DNA of 64,000 bases from Exiguobacterium sp. SL-9 (GCF_004336985.1 NZ_SJUO01000004.1:1-64000), one strand, 5' to 3'; shown: positions 43,931-53,140, counted from the stretch's first letter. Notes: generated from the letters alone by a model not told the origin. A program made the numbers and translations.

Positions 43931-45610
43931 ATGAACTATTTTCGCAAGATGTCCGTCCTCGGTTGGAGTATTTGGAGTGCTTTATTCATCTTGACGATTT
44001 CCTTGTTCGCGACAGGCGTATTGAACATACCGGCCATCGAGCCGTTGCATTTCTTTTTAATCGCGTTGCTCGTCATCATTTTTCAAATGGACTCCATCGA
44101 ACGGAAAGGTGTCTACTTCACATTTTCAGAAAGTATCGTCCTCATCATTTTCTTGTTTTTCGATTTCGAGACGGCCCTGTTCGTCAACCAAATCGGCCTA
44201 CTCGTCTTTCAGTTCGTCAACTTGAAACCACGCGTCGCGCTTCGGCGCTTCCGCTTCACGTATCCGTGGAACGCGATCACATCGTTTTTAGAAATCGCGA
44301 TCCCCGCCAGCGTGTATGTTGCACTCGGCGGTGAGACCGGTCTCGGCTTTTATTCCCAAGACTCGTTTCTCCCGCTCGCCGGTTTGATTGTTGCCATCAT
44401 TTTGAATACGGTGATCCAAAAGTATCAAGTCGGTTGGTGGTTCCGGGTCGATATCCCGGTCCGCGATTTTTTGAACATCGCGTTTTATACGTATATCGTC
44501 AGTCTCATCTTCATTTTGGCGGCATCGTTCTTCCGAGAGACGAACTTGCTCGTCGTCAGCAGCATCGCCGCCGCGCTCACGTTTTTGATCAAGCGGCTCG
44601 TCATCCAAAAAGGTCGACAAGACGCTTTCAAGTCATTGATTGAGCAGTATGATGAAGCGAAAGAAGCCGTTTCGCTCTCGCAGAGCGAGGCCCAAGCCAT
44701 CGAAGTGTTTCTCAGTCAATGCGAGCGACTCAATCACTATGACGAGGGGTTCGTCGAGTTTAAATTGTTCGACCGCACGCTGTACTTTGATTTGAAGACG
44801 CGTCAGCCGATTGACCGTCACCTCGTGTTTGATTTGCTTGATCACGCTTATCCGAACGAAGCCTCAGTCGAGTATGAGATGCGCTTCGAATGGGACGCAC
44901 CGCTGTCGAAGGAATTTAACGACGACTATCACAGTTTCATCTCGGTCCGATCCGAGGAGATTGAAGGAATTCGCACGTGGCTCGTCATGACCGGCGAGCA
45001 CGTCTACGGCTATCCTCCGATCATTCAACGCGAGATCGTCAAACTGCTCAAGTCGTTCAACCGGACGATCAGTCGTTGCCACGAACGCGACCGTCTCTAC
45101 ACGGAGAGCCGGACGGACAGTTTGACGCTTCTCGCCAATGCGCGGGCTTTTTATGAATACGGGATTCAACAAATCTCGGATGGGTCGATGTATCCGATTT
45201 CGGTCGCGATGCTCGATATCGACTTTTTCAAAAAAATCAACGACACGCATGGACATCAAGTCGGGGATCGTGTGCTCCAAGAGTTCGGGCGACGGATTCG
45301 CCAAGTATTGCGTACCGACGACTTTGCCGCCCGTTACGGCGGCGAGGAGTTCATCTTGCTGTTGAACCGATGCGATGTCGAACAAGCCATCGAAATCGCC
45401 GAACGGATTCGTCAACAAATCGAGAGCAAACCGTTCCATGTCGACGGGATTGACATCTCGGTAACCGCTTCGATCGGTGTTGATACGATTCTGATGTTCG
45501 GTGATAAACGCCTCGATGATACGATTCGTAACGCTGACCGGGCCCTCTACGTCGGCGGCAAGTACGCCGGACGCAACCGTGTCGCCCATTACAATTTCTT
45601 GACGACTTGA
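43931..45610 (+). CDS. Membrane diguanylate cyclase (GGDEF)
   Basis: 559 residues. The N-terminal 225 residues form about seven membrane helices (MASE-like sensor), followed by a linker of about 170 residues and a GGDEF domain. The active motif is GGEEF (about residue 470), and an inhibitory I-site RxxD (RTDD) lies exactly five residues before it, so both synthesis of c-di-GMP and product feedback look intact. No EAL domain. Ribosome site GGAGGG. Confidence 0.93.
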   Translation: MNYFRKMSVLGWSIWSALFILTISLFATGVLNIPAIEPLHFFLIALLVIIFQMDSIERKGVYFTFSESIVLIIFLFFDFETALFVNQIGLLVFQFVNLKPRVALRRFRFTYPWNAITSFLEIAIPASVYVALGGETGLGFYSQDSFLPLAGLIVAIILNTVIQKYQVGWWFRVDIPVRDFLNIAFYTYIVSLIFILAASFFRETNLLVVSSIAAALTFLIKRLVIQKGRQDAFKSLIEQYDEAKEAVSLSQSEAQAIEVFLSQCERLNHYDEGFVEFKLFDRTLYFDLKTRQPIDRHLVFDLLDHAYPNEASVEYEMRFEWDAPLSKEFNDDYHSFISVRSEEIEGIRTWLVMTGEHVYGYPPIIQREIVKLLKSFNRTISRCHERDRLYTESRTDSLTLLANARAFYEYGIQQISDGSMYPISVAMLDIDFFKKINDTHGHQVGDRVLQEFGRRIRQVLRTDDFAARYGGEEFILLLNRCDVEQAIEIAERIRQQIESKPFHVDGIDISVTASIGVDTILMFGDKRLDDTIRNADRALYVGGKYAGRNRVAHYNFLTT

Positions 45611-45615
45611 CGCAT

Positions 45616-45640
45616 CCCCCACGTTCACCGCGTGGGGGTT
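45616..45640 (+). terminator. Probable terminator of the diguanylate cyclase gene
   Basis: 8-bp stem CCCCCACG/CGTGGGGG (45616-45623 with 45631-45638), short T tract only. Confidence 0.7.
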
Positions 45641-45645
45641 TGCTA

Positions 45646-45674
45646 TTGACAAGCGGATGTGAAACAGGTACGTT
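45646..45674 (+). promoter_or_regulatory. Promoter of the S-box transcript
   Basis: -35 TTGACA (45646-45651), 17-nt spacer, weak -10 TACGTT (45669-45674); about 30 nt before the aptamer. Confidence 0.65.
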
Positions 45675-45704
45675 AGGGAACGTGTCTAATAACTGAATAT
45701 CACA

Positions 45705-45850
45705 ACTTTTTTATCAAGAGAGACTGAGGGACTGGCCCAGTGACGTCTCGGCAGCGGGTAACCTGTGCCAAATCCAGCGAGCAGTCTGCTCGAAAGATGA
45801 AAAAAGTGTTTTCTTGTAGAGGGGGCCTTTTTTCAGAAGGCTCTCTTTTT
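45705..45850 (+). promoter_or_regulatory. SAM-I (S-box) riboswitch with terminator
   Basis: Conserved S-box core: ATCAAGAGAGACTGAGGGAC, then TGGCCC, CGGCAGCGGGTAACC and GGTGCCAA-like TGTGCCAAATCC. P1 is closed by complementary T-rich and A-rich ends (about 45706 and 45808). An intrinsic terminator follows (AGAGGGGGCCTT at 45818 with AAGGCTCTCT at 45837, then TTTTT). High SAM should terminate transcription before the NhaC-family gene. Confidence 0.93.
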
Positions 45851-45875
45851 ATTTTAATCAAATGAGGTGAATCGA

Positions 45876-47159
45876 TTGGAACAACCAACAGCTAACAAAT
45901 GGGCGCTCTTGCCTTTACTCGTCTTCCTCGTCTTCTTTATTGGGGCAGGCATCTACTATGACGACTTTTATAAATTTCCGGTCTTGATCGCGGCATTGAT
46001 CGCGGTCATCGTCGCGGCGATGATGACGAAAGGTAGCGTCACCCAGACGGTTGAACGTGTCGCCCAAGGTGCGGGGAACCCTAGTATTTTGATCATGGTC
46101 TTCATCTTCTTGCTCGCCGGGGCGTTCTCGAACGTCGCGGAAGCAATCGGCGCCATCGATGCGACCGTCAATGCGGCACTGACTTTTTTACCGTCCTCGC
46201 TCTTACTGAGCGGTCTATTCGTCATCGCGGCTTTCATCTCGATGGCGATGGGAACATCGACGGGCACAATTGCCGCCCTCGCCCCAATCGCACTCGGTAT
46301 CCATGAAGAGAGCGGCGTCAATATCGCCATCGCGGCGGCAGCCGTCGTCGGCGGTGCCATGTTCGGGGATAACTTGTCGTTCATCTCGGACACGACGATT
46401 GCCGCCGTCCGGACCCAACGCACAAATATGCGTGATAAATTCCGGACCAACTTTTGGATCGTCCTACCGGCCGCACTCATCACAATCGTGCTCTTATCCA
46501 TCTTGTCGAGCGGTGAATCGACTGTCGATGTGGCCGCGTTTGAATGGTACAAGCTGATTCCCTATCTCGCCGTCATCGCTCTCGCCTTGACCGGGTTGAA
46601 CGTCATCCTCGTCTTGCTCGGCGGCATCGCCTTGACCGGCATCATCGGGTTGATCGATGGGAGTTTGGCTGTCACGTCATACGTCACGGCTATGGCCGAC
46701 GGGATGATGGGTATGGCCGAAATCTCAATCTTGACGCTCCTCATGGGCGGACTCGTCGGACTGATTTCGCATAACGGCGGACTCACTTATTTGCGTGACG
46801 CGCTCACGTCGCGGATTCAAAAACGGGCCGGCGCCGAATGGAGCATCGCCGGGCTCGTCAGTGCGACGAACGTCGCGACGGCGAACAACACGATTTCGAT
46901 TCTCGTCGCCGGACCGCTCGCGGCGAACATCGCCGACGATTATGACATCGAGCGTAAAAAGTCAGCGAGTGTACTCGACATCTTCTCGTGCGGCGTCCAA
47001 GGCCTGTTGCCTTATGGCGCGCAGCTCCTCATCGCCGCCGAACTGACGAACACGGCGTCACCGGCACTCGTCCCGTATATGTTCTATCCGTTCCTCCTCT
47101 TCATTTGTGGCGGATTGGCGATTGTCTTTAACTTCCCGCGTTTCAAAAAGCGCGCCTAA
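45876..47159 (+). CDS. NhaC-family transporter under SAM control (MetT-like candidate)
   Basis: 427 residues, about eleven membrane helices. NhaC/CitMHS-type antiporter pattern, with AMGTSTGTIAALAPIALGIH and GAMFGDNLSFISDTTIAAVRTQ. Members of this family lying behind S-box riboswitches have been proposed as methionine transporters (MetT); here the riboswitch makes that more likely than simple Na+/H+ exchange. TTG 45876 is chosen because GAGGTGA lies 5 nt upstream; the in-frame GTG at 45867 is within the ribosome site. Confidence 0.88.
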   Translation: MEQPTANKWALLPLLVFLVFFIGAGIYYDDFYKFPVLIAALIAVIVAAMMTKGSVTQTVERVAQGAGNPSILIMVFIFLLAGAFSNVAEAIGAIDATVNAALTFLPSSLLLSGLFVIAAFISMAMGTSTGTIAALAPIALGIHEESGVNIAIAAAAVVGGAMFGDNLSFISDTTIAAVRTQRTNMRDKFRTNFWIVLPAALITIVLLSILSSGESTVDVAAFEWYKLIPYLAVIALALTGLNVILVLLGGIALTGIIGLIDGSLAVTSYVTAMADGMMGMAEISILTLLMGGLVGLISHNGGLTYLRDALTSRIQKRAGAEWSIAGLVSATNVATANNTISILVAGPLAANIADDYDIERKKSASVLDIFSCGVQGLLPYGAQLLIAAELTNTASPALVPYMFYPFLLFICGGLAIVFNFPRFKKRA

Positions 47160-47162
47160 CCA

Positions 47163-47200
47163 AAACGACCCTTTGAAGCATTAGCTTCGAAGGGTCGTTT
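47163..47200. terminator. Hairpin between the NhaC-family and VTT genes
   Basis: Long stem of about 17 bp: ACGACCCTT and GAAGC pair with GCTTC and AAGGGTCGT around an ATTA loop. T tracts are short. It overlaps the end of the convergent gene. Confidence 0.72.
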
Positions 47201-47831
47201 GACGTTTTGCGTCACGTTCACGTTTTAGTTGTTCGTTTCGTTTTTTGAAGGCGCGCCGCTTGAGCAGTTCTTCGAGACCACGGCTGATCGCCCAAAGGAC
47301 GAACAGCAACAGCCCAAGCATCGATAAGCGGAGCGGACTTTGAATAAACTCCTCCCACTGGTCGCCAATGACGGAGAAAATCAAGACGACAAGCAATTTC
47401 CCAAACCCGGCCGCCATGATAAACGTCCGGAGCGGCATTTGAATGAGGGCGAGTAAGTACGTGATCAAGCTGACGGGGATGAACGGGAGTGAATATAAAA
47501 AGCCAAGTGAGATCGGACTCATATGATTGATTCGTTCAAGCCAGTATACTCCTTGTTTGTGCCTCTCGAGCCACCGCGTCATCGGTTTTCGGAATACGTA
47601 GCGCACGGCCGCGAAGACAAGAATGGTCCCAAGTAAACTGCCGACCCAAGACAATAACGTCCCGAGCAAGAACCCGTACGTGGCTGCATTCGCTGAAATG
47701 ATGAGCACGAGCGGAAGAAATGGGAAGATCGCTTCAAGAAACGGTGCCCCGAGTCCTGCCCATGGGCCTCCCGGAAGTTCTTGAAGCCATTCAATCAATT
47801 GGATAATCCATTGTTGGAGTGATGTGAGCAT
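47181..47831 (-). CDS. TVP38/TMEM64 (VTT domain) membrane protein
   Basis: 216 residues, about five membrane helices. The VTT-like segment NAATYGFLLGTLLSWVGSLLG and the following LGFLYSLPFIPVSLITYLLAL fit the YdjX/YdjZ/DedA-related superfamily, thought to act in lipid scrambling or transport. The C-terminus is strongly basic. ATG 47831 follows AAGGTGG. Confidence 0.78.
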   Translation of the reverse strand: MLTSLQQWIIQLIEWLQELPGGPWAGLGAPFLEAIFPFLPLVLIISANAATYGFLLGTLLSWVGSLLGTILVFAAVRYVFRKPMTRWLERHKQGVYWLERINHMSPISLGFLYSLPFIPVSLITYLLALIQMPLRTFIMAAGFGKLLVVLIFSVIGDQWEEFIQSPLRLSMLGLLLFVLWAISRGLEELLKRRAFKKRNEQLKRERDAKRQTTLRS

Positions 47832-47974
47832 ATCAGTTTCCACCTTCGACTTTCATTAATACCTTTTTACCCGATTTCGCTCAGGAAGACGCATCCCCCT
47901 GCACGCCTTCAAAAAAAATAAAAAGTATTTGCGAAATTCCGCTGTGATATCTATCATATAATATGGACTTGTGG

Positions 47975-48028
47975 TTGCAGGCAAGTCCGTTTGTCGAACG
48001 ACACAACCCAACGTTCGTTTTCCTGCAA
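47975..48028 (+). other. Leader hairpin of trhO
   Basis: Outer stem TTGCAGG/CCTGCAA (47975-47981 with 48022-48028) encloses an inner stem CGAACG/CGTTCG (47995-48000 with 48012-48017). It lies between a TATAAT -10-like element (47957-47962, poor -35) and the trhO start; no T-run follows, so it is not a terminator. Confidence 0.6.
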
Positions 48029-48055
48029 AAAACTGAACACAGGGGAGTAACACAA

Positions 48056-48997
48056 ATGGAAACAAAACCAATGCGGGTCTTGCTGTACTATAAGTACGTC
48101 AATATCGAAGACCCAGAAACGCTCACACAAGAGCATCTGAAGTATTGCAAGGACCTTGGAATCAAAGGACGCATCTTGATTTCTTCCGAAGGAATCAACG
48201 GCACGTGCTCTGGGACTTGGGAACAGACCGAGCAGTACATGAACGACTTGAAAGCGAATCCGTACTTCAGCGACATCGAGTTCAAAATCGATGAAGTCGA
48301 AGAGCATGCGTTCTCGAAAATTTTTGTCCGTCATAAAAAAGAACTTGTGACGTGGCGCTTTGATGGGGAATTCGACGTGCCTAAACAGCACGGTGCGTAC
48401 CTCGAACCGGCAGAATGGAAAGAGATGATGAATCGCGACGATGTCGTCATCCTCGATGTTCGTAACAACTACGAGTACGATCTTGGTCACTTCAAAAATG
48501 CGATCAAAATCGATGTAGAGGCTTCTCGTTACATGCCAGATTGGCTCGAAGAGAACAAGGACCTCTACGAAGGGAAAACGTTACTCACGTACTGTACCGG
48601 AGGCGTCCGTTGCGAGAAATTTACCGCATATATGCGTGACCAAGGTCACGACAACATTTTCCACCTTAAAGGCGGCGTCGCCATGTACGGCAAAGACGAC
48701 GCGACGAAAGGCGAAGACTGGGAAGGCGAGCTTTACGTCTTTGACGAGCGCATCAACGTCCCCGTCAACACGGTCAACCCGTCGGTCGTCTCTGAGTGCA
48801 TGCACTGCGGGACAAAGACGGTCCGTTACGTTAATTGTGCCAACCCGGTGTGTAATGCTCAACATTTCTGCTGTGAAGCGTGTGAACCGAAGCAAATGCG
48901 TTCATGCTCGAAAGAGTGCCAGGAGCATCCACGTAACCGCTATATCATCGAGAATATCGCGGACAAACTTCAGGAGACTGAAGGCGTCGTCGGGTAA
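48056..48997 (+). CDS. trhO: tRNA uridine(34) hydroxylase TrhO (rhodanese-related)
   Basis: 313 residues. N-terminal acylphosphatase-like domain (VLLYYKYVNIEDPE to KGRILISSEGINGT), a rhodanese domain (VVILDVRNNYEYDLGHF) with catalytic cysteine in TYCTGGVRC, and a C-terminal cysteine cluster (CMHCG, NCANPVC, CCEAC) that probably binds zinc, as in Gram-positive members. Makes 5-hydroxyuridine at tRNA position 34. The start is the ATG at 48056 after AGGGGAG; the frame is open upstream but runs through the leader hairpin. Confidence 0.92.
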   Translation: METKPMRVLLYYKYVNIEDPETLTQEHLKYCKDLGIKGRILISSEGINGTCSGTWEQTEQYMNDLKANPYFSDIEFKIDEVEEHAFSKIFVRHKKELVTWRFDGEFDVPKQHGAYLEPAEWKEMMNRDDVVILDVRNNYEYDLGHFKNAIKIDVEASRYMPDWLEENKDLYEGKTLLTYCTGGVRCEKFTAYMRDQGHDNIFHLKGGVAMYGKDDATKGEDWEGELYVFDERINVPVNTVNPSVVSECMHCGTKTVRYVNCANPVCNAQHFCCEACEPKQMRSCSKECQEHPRNRYIIENIADKLQETEGVVG

Positions 48998-49012
48998 CAA
49001 AAATCGACCGAG

Positions 49013-49047
49013 AAGCACTTCGAGCCTATGCTCGGGGTGCTTTTTTT
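49013..49047 (+). terminator. Terminator of trhO
   Basis: 13-bp stem with two G-T pairs (49013-49025 with 49030-49042), 4-nt loop, seven T. Confidence 0.9.
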
Positions 49048-49123
49048 GACAAAAACTTTACGTCTAGTGCCTGACAGAATCGGGTATAGTGTAGATACCA
49101 TTGTCAGACAGGAAGTGAATCGA

Positions 49124-49540
49124 TTGCTCTTTAACGAACCTTTACTCGCCGCCTTGCTCGCGTGGTTCATCGCCCAAGCGGCCAAGCTCGTAACCGAACT
49201 CATTAAAACACGAGATTTTGAACTCGAAATCATGTTTGCCTCAGGTGGGATGCCAAGCTCCCACTCCTCGACCGTCGTCGCATTGACGACCGTCATCGGG
49301 CGCATCGAAGGACTCGACTCCAGTATGTTCGCCCTCGCCTTGATTTTCGCAACGATCGTCATGTACGACGCGACAGGCGTCCGGCAAGCGGTCGGATTCC
49401 AGGCTCGTTTATTGAATGACTATTTCAAAGGCATCAAACATGAGACGCCGATCTTAAATGAGTTGGTCGGTCACACCCCGTTCCAAGTCATTGTCGGTGC
49501 CTTGCTCGGTCTCGTCATCGGATTGTTTTTCCCGATTTAA
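49124..49540 (+). CDS. DUF212 / YuiD family membrane protein (PAP2-related)
   Basis: 138 residues, four membrane helices. SGGMPSSHSSTVVALTT and MYDATGVRQAVGFQA are the family marks; PSSHSS resembles part of the acid-phosphatase signature. Function unknown. I place the start at TTG 49124, 5 nt after AGGAAGTGA; the longer in-frame reading back to 49028 covers the trhO terminator and promoter region and is unlikely. Confidence 0.8.
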   Translation: MLFNEPLLAALLAWFIAQAAKLVTELIKTRDFELEIMFASGGMPSSHSSTVVALTTVIGRIEGLDSSMFALALIFATIVMYDATGVRQAVGFQARLLNDYFKGIKHETPILNELVGHTPFQVIVGALLGLVIGLFFPI

Positions 49541-49590
49541 TATGAATTGTGGAGGCATGTCGCCCCTTCTTCTCCAAACACCTCATCTTT

Positions 49591-49606
49591 TTGTGAACTT
49601 TCACAA
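49591..49606 (+). promoter_or_regulatory. Palindromic operator before adeR
   Basis: TTGTGAACTTTCACAA is a near-perfect 16-bp palindrome of the form TTGTG-N6-CACAA. A -10-like TATAGT (49616-49621) lies 10 nt downstream, so the site covers the -35 area. The same half-sites and spacing recur at 50874-50889 before ald. Confidence 0.6.
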
Positions 49607-49641
49607 CAGAGACGGTATAGTGAGAGAGAGGAGGAATCGAC

Positions 49642-50865
49642 ATGCCTTTTTTGCAGAAATCTTACGAATCGCTCGATACGCTCGCCGAAGCCATCGGACA
49701 GGCGATTCGGGCTCCGATCACGATTGAAAATCGCCACCACCAGTTACTCGCCTATAGCACCCATCCCGACTCGACCGATCCGGCACGAATCGCGACGATT
49801 ATCGGTCGCCGCGTCCCGGAAGCCGTCATCGAGGATTTATGGGAAAGTGGGATCCTGCAAGAAGTGATCGATCGCGACGAACCGGTCGTCATCCCGGCCC
49901 GGATGGCCGTCGGTTTAGGGGAACGTGCCGCTGTCGTTATCAAGCAACAGGACGATGTGCTCGGTTATATTTGGAGTCTCGCCCGAACGACCCCGTTTTC
50001 TGACCAAGAGCTCACCGTGTTGAAAGAAGGGGCAAGTATCGCTAAAAAGCTGCTGATGACCATCGCCATGCATGAACGACGCATCGATGCCGAGCTCGAG
50101 CGTTTCTTTTTAGAAGTGTTGGCCACCCCTAACTTGTCGTCCGCTCATCGCGAGCGCTTAGATGAACTCGCCCCGATTGCCGTCGCCAGTCGACTCACGA
50201 TCATCGAGTGCAGTCAACCGATCACCCCACAGCTGGCGGAACGATTGTTTTACGTCCTTGCGACCCAACAAGCGATTGAGGTCGTGTTGCACGCAATCGA
50301 TGGTCAACAGTTACTCGTCTGGCATTATATGAAATCGGAGTTGGCCGAGGAAGAGACGGCCCTCTTGCAATGGGCCATCCGCTTCGAGACCCAGCTGCGA
50401 GATAAATTTAACGAGGTGGAGCCGCGTCTTGGAGTCAGCCGTCGTTTCTTTGAGAGCGACATGCTGTATGCCGCGATGGAAGAGGCACGACGGGTCACAT
50501 CGCTTCGCCGGAAGTTTCCGTATGAACTTGCCACGACGCACACGTTCGAACAGATTGGCATCTATCAACTCGTCCCAGATCTCGCTCGCCGCATCGGGCT
50601 GCGACTCGAGACGCATCCGACCATCGAACGTTTGCAAACATATGATGTCGCCCATCATACCGAGCTCGTCACGACGCTCGAATGGTATTTCTATTTTGAT
50701 GGGAACGTCAAACGTGTCGCATCTCATCTTCATATCCACCCGAACACCGTGCTCTATCGGATTCGACGCATCGAGGAGCTGACGAACATTACGCAAGTCT
50801 CCCTTCCCGAACGAGCCGCCGTCTACCTCGCCATCAAGGCTGGCCAATACCGACAAGACGATTAA
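49642..50865 (+). CDS. PucR/CdaR-type transcription regulator, AdeR-like
   Basis: 407 residues. N-terminal GAF-like sensor region (APITIENRHHQLLAYSTHPD), central linker, and C-terminal PucR helix-turn-helix (FDGNVKRVASHLHIHPNTVLYRIRRIEELT). In B. subtilis the PucR-type protein AdeR activates ald; here the gene sits directly before ald in the same direction, which supports the same pairing. Own terminator-like inverted repeat follows. Confidence 0.85.
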   Translation: MPFLQKSYESLDTLAEAIGQAIRAPITIENRHHQLLAYSTHPDSTDPARIATIIGRRVPEAVIEDLWESGILQEVIDRDEPVVIPARMAVGLGERAAVVIKQQDDVLGYIWSLARTTPFSDQELTVLKEGASIAKKLLMTIAMHERRIDAELERFFLEVLATPNLSSAHRERLDELAPIAVASRLTIIECSQPITPQLAERLFYVLATQQAIEVVLHAIDGQQLLVWHYMKSELAEEETALLQWAIRFETQLRDKFNEVEPRLGVSRRFFESDMLYAAMEEARRVTSLRRKFPYELATTHTFEQIGIYQLVPDLARRIGLRLETHPTIERLQTYDVAHHTELVTTLEWYFYFDGNVKRVASHLHIHPNTVLYRIRRIEELTNITQVSLPERAAVYLAIKAGQYRQDD

Positions 50866-50899
50866 CGTCCACTTTGTGTTTTTTCACAAAGTGGACGTT
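50864..50899 (+). promoter_or_regulatory. Inverted repeat between adeR and ald: terminator and possible operator
   Basis: Perfect 15-bp arms (50864-50878 with 50885-50899) around six T. The core is TTGTG-N6-CACAA, the same as the palindrome before adeR. The stop codon of adeR overlaps the left arm. A short T-run (GTCATTTTT) follows, so it may end adeR transcription and bind the regulator. Confidence 0.68.
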
Positions 50900-50921
50900 G
50901 TCATTTTTAGAATCCATGCTA

Positions 50922-50950
50922 AAGACAGCGTTTTCGGATGGGTCTATACT
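50922..50950 (+). promoter_or_regulatory. Candidate promoter of ald
   Basis: -35-like AAGACA (50922-50927), 17-nt spacer, -10 TATACT (50945-50950). The weak -35 fits an activator-dependent promoter; the palindrome at 50874-50889 is centred about 75 bp before the likely start site. Confidence 0.6.
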
Positions 50951-50996
50951 AGAAGTGTGAACAAATTGTGTCAGTAGAGAGAAAGGGGAGCTATAC

Positions 50997-52127
50997 ATGA
51001 AAATCGGGGTATTGAAAGAGATTAAAAATAACGAGAACCGCGTCGCTTTGACGCCGATGGGTGCATCCATGTTAACAGAACTTGGACATGAGGTACTCGT
51101 CGAGACCGAAGCCGGAGTCGGGAGCGGTTTCACGAACATGGAATATATCGATGCCGGGGCGACGATTGTCGATACAGCCGCGGATGTTTGGGGAAACGTC
51201 GAATTGGCGTTGAAAGTAAAAGAACCGCAACCATCTGAATACCGTCATTTCCGTCCGGACTTGACGCTCTTCACGTACTTGCACTTGGCGGCCGAACCAG
51301 AACTCACGAAAGCACTCGTCGATTCAGGGATGACGGCGATCGCTTACGAGACGGTCGAAGTCGAGCGGACGTTACCGCTCCTCACACCGATGAGCGAAGT
51401 CGCAGGACGGATGGCCGCCCAAATCGGAGCGCAAATCCTTGAAAAGCCACACGGCGGAAAAGGGATTCTGTTGTCTGGCCTGCCTGGCGTACCTCGTGCG
51501 AATGTCACAGTTATCGGGGGCGGCGTCGTCGGAATGAACGCAGCTCGCATCGCCATCGGTCTCGGTGCCAACGTCACAATCATGGACATCAGCCCGGCCC
51601 GCTTGCGCCAAATCGATGACCAGTTCGGCAATACGATCAACACGCTCATCTCGAACAGCTACAACATCGCCAAACAAGTAGCCGAGAGTGACCTCGTCAT
51701 CGGGGCCGTCCTCATCCCGGGCGCGAAAGCACCGAAGCTTGTCACAAAAGAAATGGTCCAACAGATGTCACCGGGATCGGTCATCGTCGATGTCGCCATC
51801 GACCAAGGCGGGATTTGCGAGACAATCGACCATATTACGACGCATGACGCGCCGACGTATGAGCGTTACGGGGTACAACACTATGCGGTCGCCAACATGC
51901 CAGGCGCCGTCCCACGTACGTCAACACTCGGTTTGACGAACGCGACGATGCCATATATCGTCGAGTGTGCACAAAAAGGAATCTTCCCGGCGCTCCGTGA
52001 AAACGCCGCCTTGCTCAAAGGCTTGAACGTCATCGACGGGACGGTCACGTACGAGGCCGTCGCGCGTGACCTCGGCTACACGTTCGTCGCGCCTGCTGAA
52101 GCGATCACGAAGCAATTACAAGCGTAA
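50997..52127 (+). CDS. ald: Alanine dehydrogenase
   Basis: 376 residues, standard family length. Substrate residues Lys75 (in LKVKEP) and His96 (in YLHLAAEP) are present, with the NAD-binding [20 protein letters not shown] in the middle. Oxidises L-alanine to pyruvate and ammonia, linking alanine use (see the AGCS symporter) to energy metabolism. Ribosome site AAAGGGGAG. Confidence 0.97.
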   Translation: MKIGVLKEIKNNENRVALTPMGASMLTELGHEVLVETEAGVGSGFTNMEYIDAGATIVDTAADVWGNVELALKVKEPQPSEYRHFRPDLTLFTYLHLAAEPELTKALVDSGMTAIAYETVEVERTLPLLTPMSEVAGRMAAQIGAQILEKPHGGKGILLSGLPGVPRANVTVIGGGVVGMNAARIAIGLGANVTIMDISPARLRQIDDQFGNTINTLISNSYNIAKQVAESDLVIGAVLIPGAKAPKLVTKEMVQQMSPGSVIVDVAIDQGGICETIDHITTHDAPTYERYGVQHYAVANMPGAVPRTSTLGLTNATMPYIVECAQKGIFPALRENAALLKGLNVIDGTVTYEAVARDLGYTFVAPAEAITKQLQA

Positions 52128-52132
52128 ACGTC

Positions 52133-52165
52133 AAGCCGCCAGCATCGTAGCTGGCGGCTTTTTGA
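52133..52165 (+). terminator. Terminator of ald
   Basis: 11-bp stem AAGCCGCCAGC/GCTGGCGGCTT (52133-52143 with 52150-52160), then T-run. Confidence 0.93.
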
Positions 52166-52180
52166 TGTCGTCACCCCATT

Positions 52181-52208
52181 AAAAATGCTCGAACCGATCG
52201 GTTCGAGC
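52181..52208 (-). terminator. Terminator of murB
   Basis: Perfect palindrome with GCTCGAACC arms (52187-52208), followed by ATTTTT on the minus strand. Confidence 0.85.
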
Positions 52209-52219
52209 GTTTTGCGTAT

Positions 52220-53140
52220 TTATGCGTTCTCGACGGCGATGTCCTCACCGATGATTTTCACTTCAGGCTCAAGCTCAATCTTGAACTTCTCCTTCACGGT
52301 CGCTTGGACGTGACGAATGAGCGAGATGTACTCGGTCGCCGTCGCCTCGTCGATATTAACGATGAATCCGGCATGTTTGAGCGAGACTTCCGCTCCACCG
52401 ATCCGCTTCCCTTGCAGGCCGCAGTCTTGAATCAACTTACCGGCGAAATAACCCGGCGGTCGTTTAAAGACGCTGCCGCATGACGGATATTCGAGCGGTT
52501 GTTTCGACTCGCGCTTGTACGTCAAGTCATCCATCACTTCTTTGATCGCCTCGTAGCCGAGCGGTTCGAGTTCGAACGTCGCTTCAAGTACGATCAAGCC
52601 CTCTCTCGAGATCCGGCTCGTCCGGTAGTCGAGATCGAGTTCATCTTTCGTGAGCGTCATGAGTTGGCCTTCAGGCGACAACACGACCGCGCTTATGATG
52701 ACGTCTTTCGTCTCTCCGCCGTAAGCACCTGCGTTCATATACACCGCTCCACCGACCGTTCCCGGGATGCCGCAGGCGAATTCTAAGCCTGATAACTCCT
52801 CCGTCAACGCTTGACGCGAGACGTCGATGATGGCCGCGCCAGCTTGAGCGATCAGTTGATTCCCGTCTCGACGAATCGTTTTCAACTCGTTCAAGTTTAA
52901 GACGATGCCACGAAGGCCTCCGTCACGGACAATCAAGTTCGATCCAAAGCCAAGAATCATGAACGGCACGCTCTCGCGATGGGCGAGCTCAAGCACGGCT
53001 TGAACTTCTTCATACGTGTGCGGGGCCACAAAATAATCGGCCTGCCCACCTAATTTTGTATACGTGTGTGCCGACAGCGGTTCATCTTGCTTCACGCGAT
53101 CGGCCGGAATGATAGTGAGTAGTTGATCTAAAAAGCTCAT
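52220..53140 (-). CDS. murB: UDP-N-acetylenolpyruvoylglucosamine reductase
   Basis: 306-residue type II MurB, a flavoenzyme that makes UDP-N-acetylmuramate for peptidoglycan. FAD-binding [16 protein letters not shown] and [20 protein letters not shown]; the catalytic serine is in [12 protein letters not shown] and a glutamate in [13 protein letters not shown] 53140 follows GAGG by 6 nt; an in-frame TTG four codons upstream overlaps the ribosome site. Confidence 0.95.
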   Translation of the reverse strand: MSFLDQLLTIIPADRVKQDEPLSAHTYTKLGGQADYFVAPHTYEEVQAVLELAHRESVPFMILGFGSNLIVRDGGLRGIVLNLNELKTIRRDGNQLIAQAGAAIIDVSRQALTEELSGLEFACGIPGTVGGAVYMNAGAYGGETKDVIISAVVLSPEGQLMTLTKDELDLDYRTSRISREGLIVLEATFELEPLGYEAIKEVMDDLTYKRESKQPLEYPSCGSVFKRPPGYFAGKLIQDCGLQGKRIGGAEVSLKHAGFIVNIDEATATEYISLIRHVQATVKEKFKIELEPEVKIIGEDIAVENA

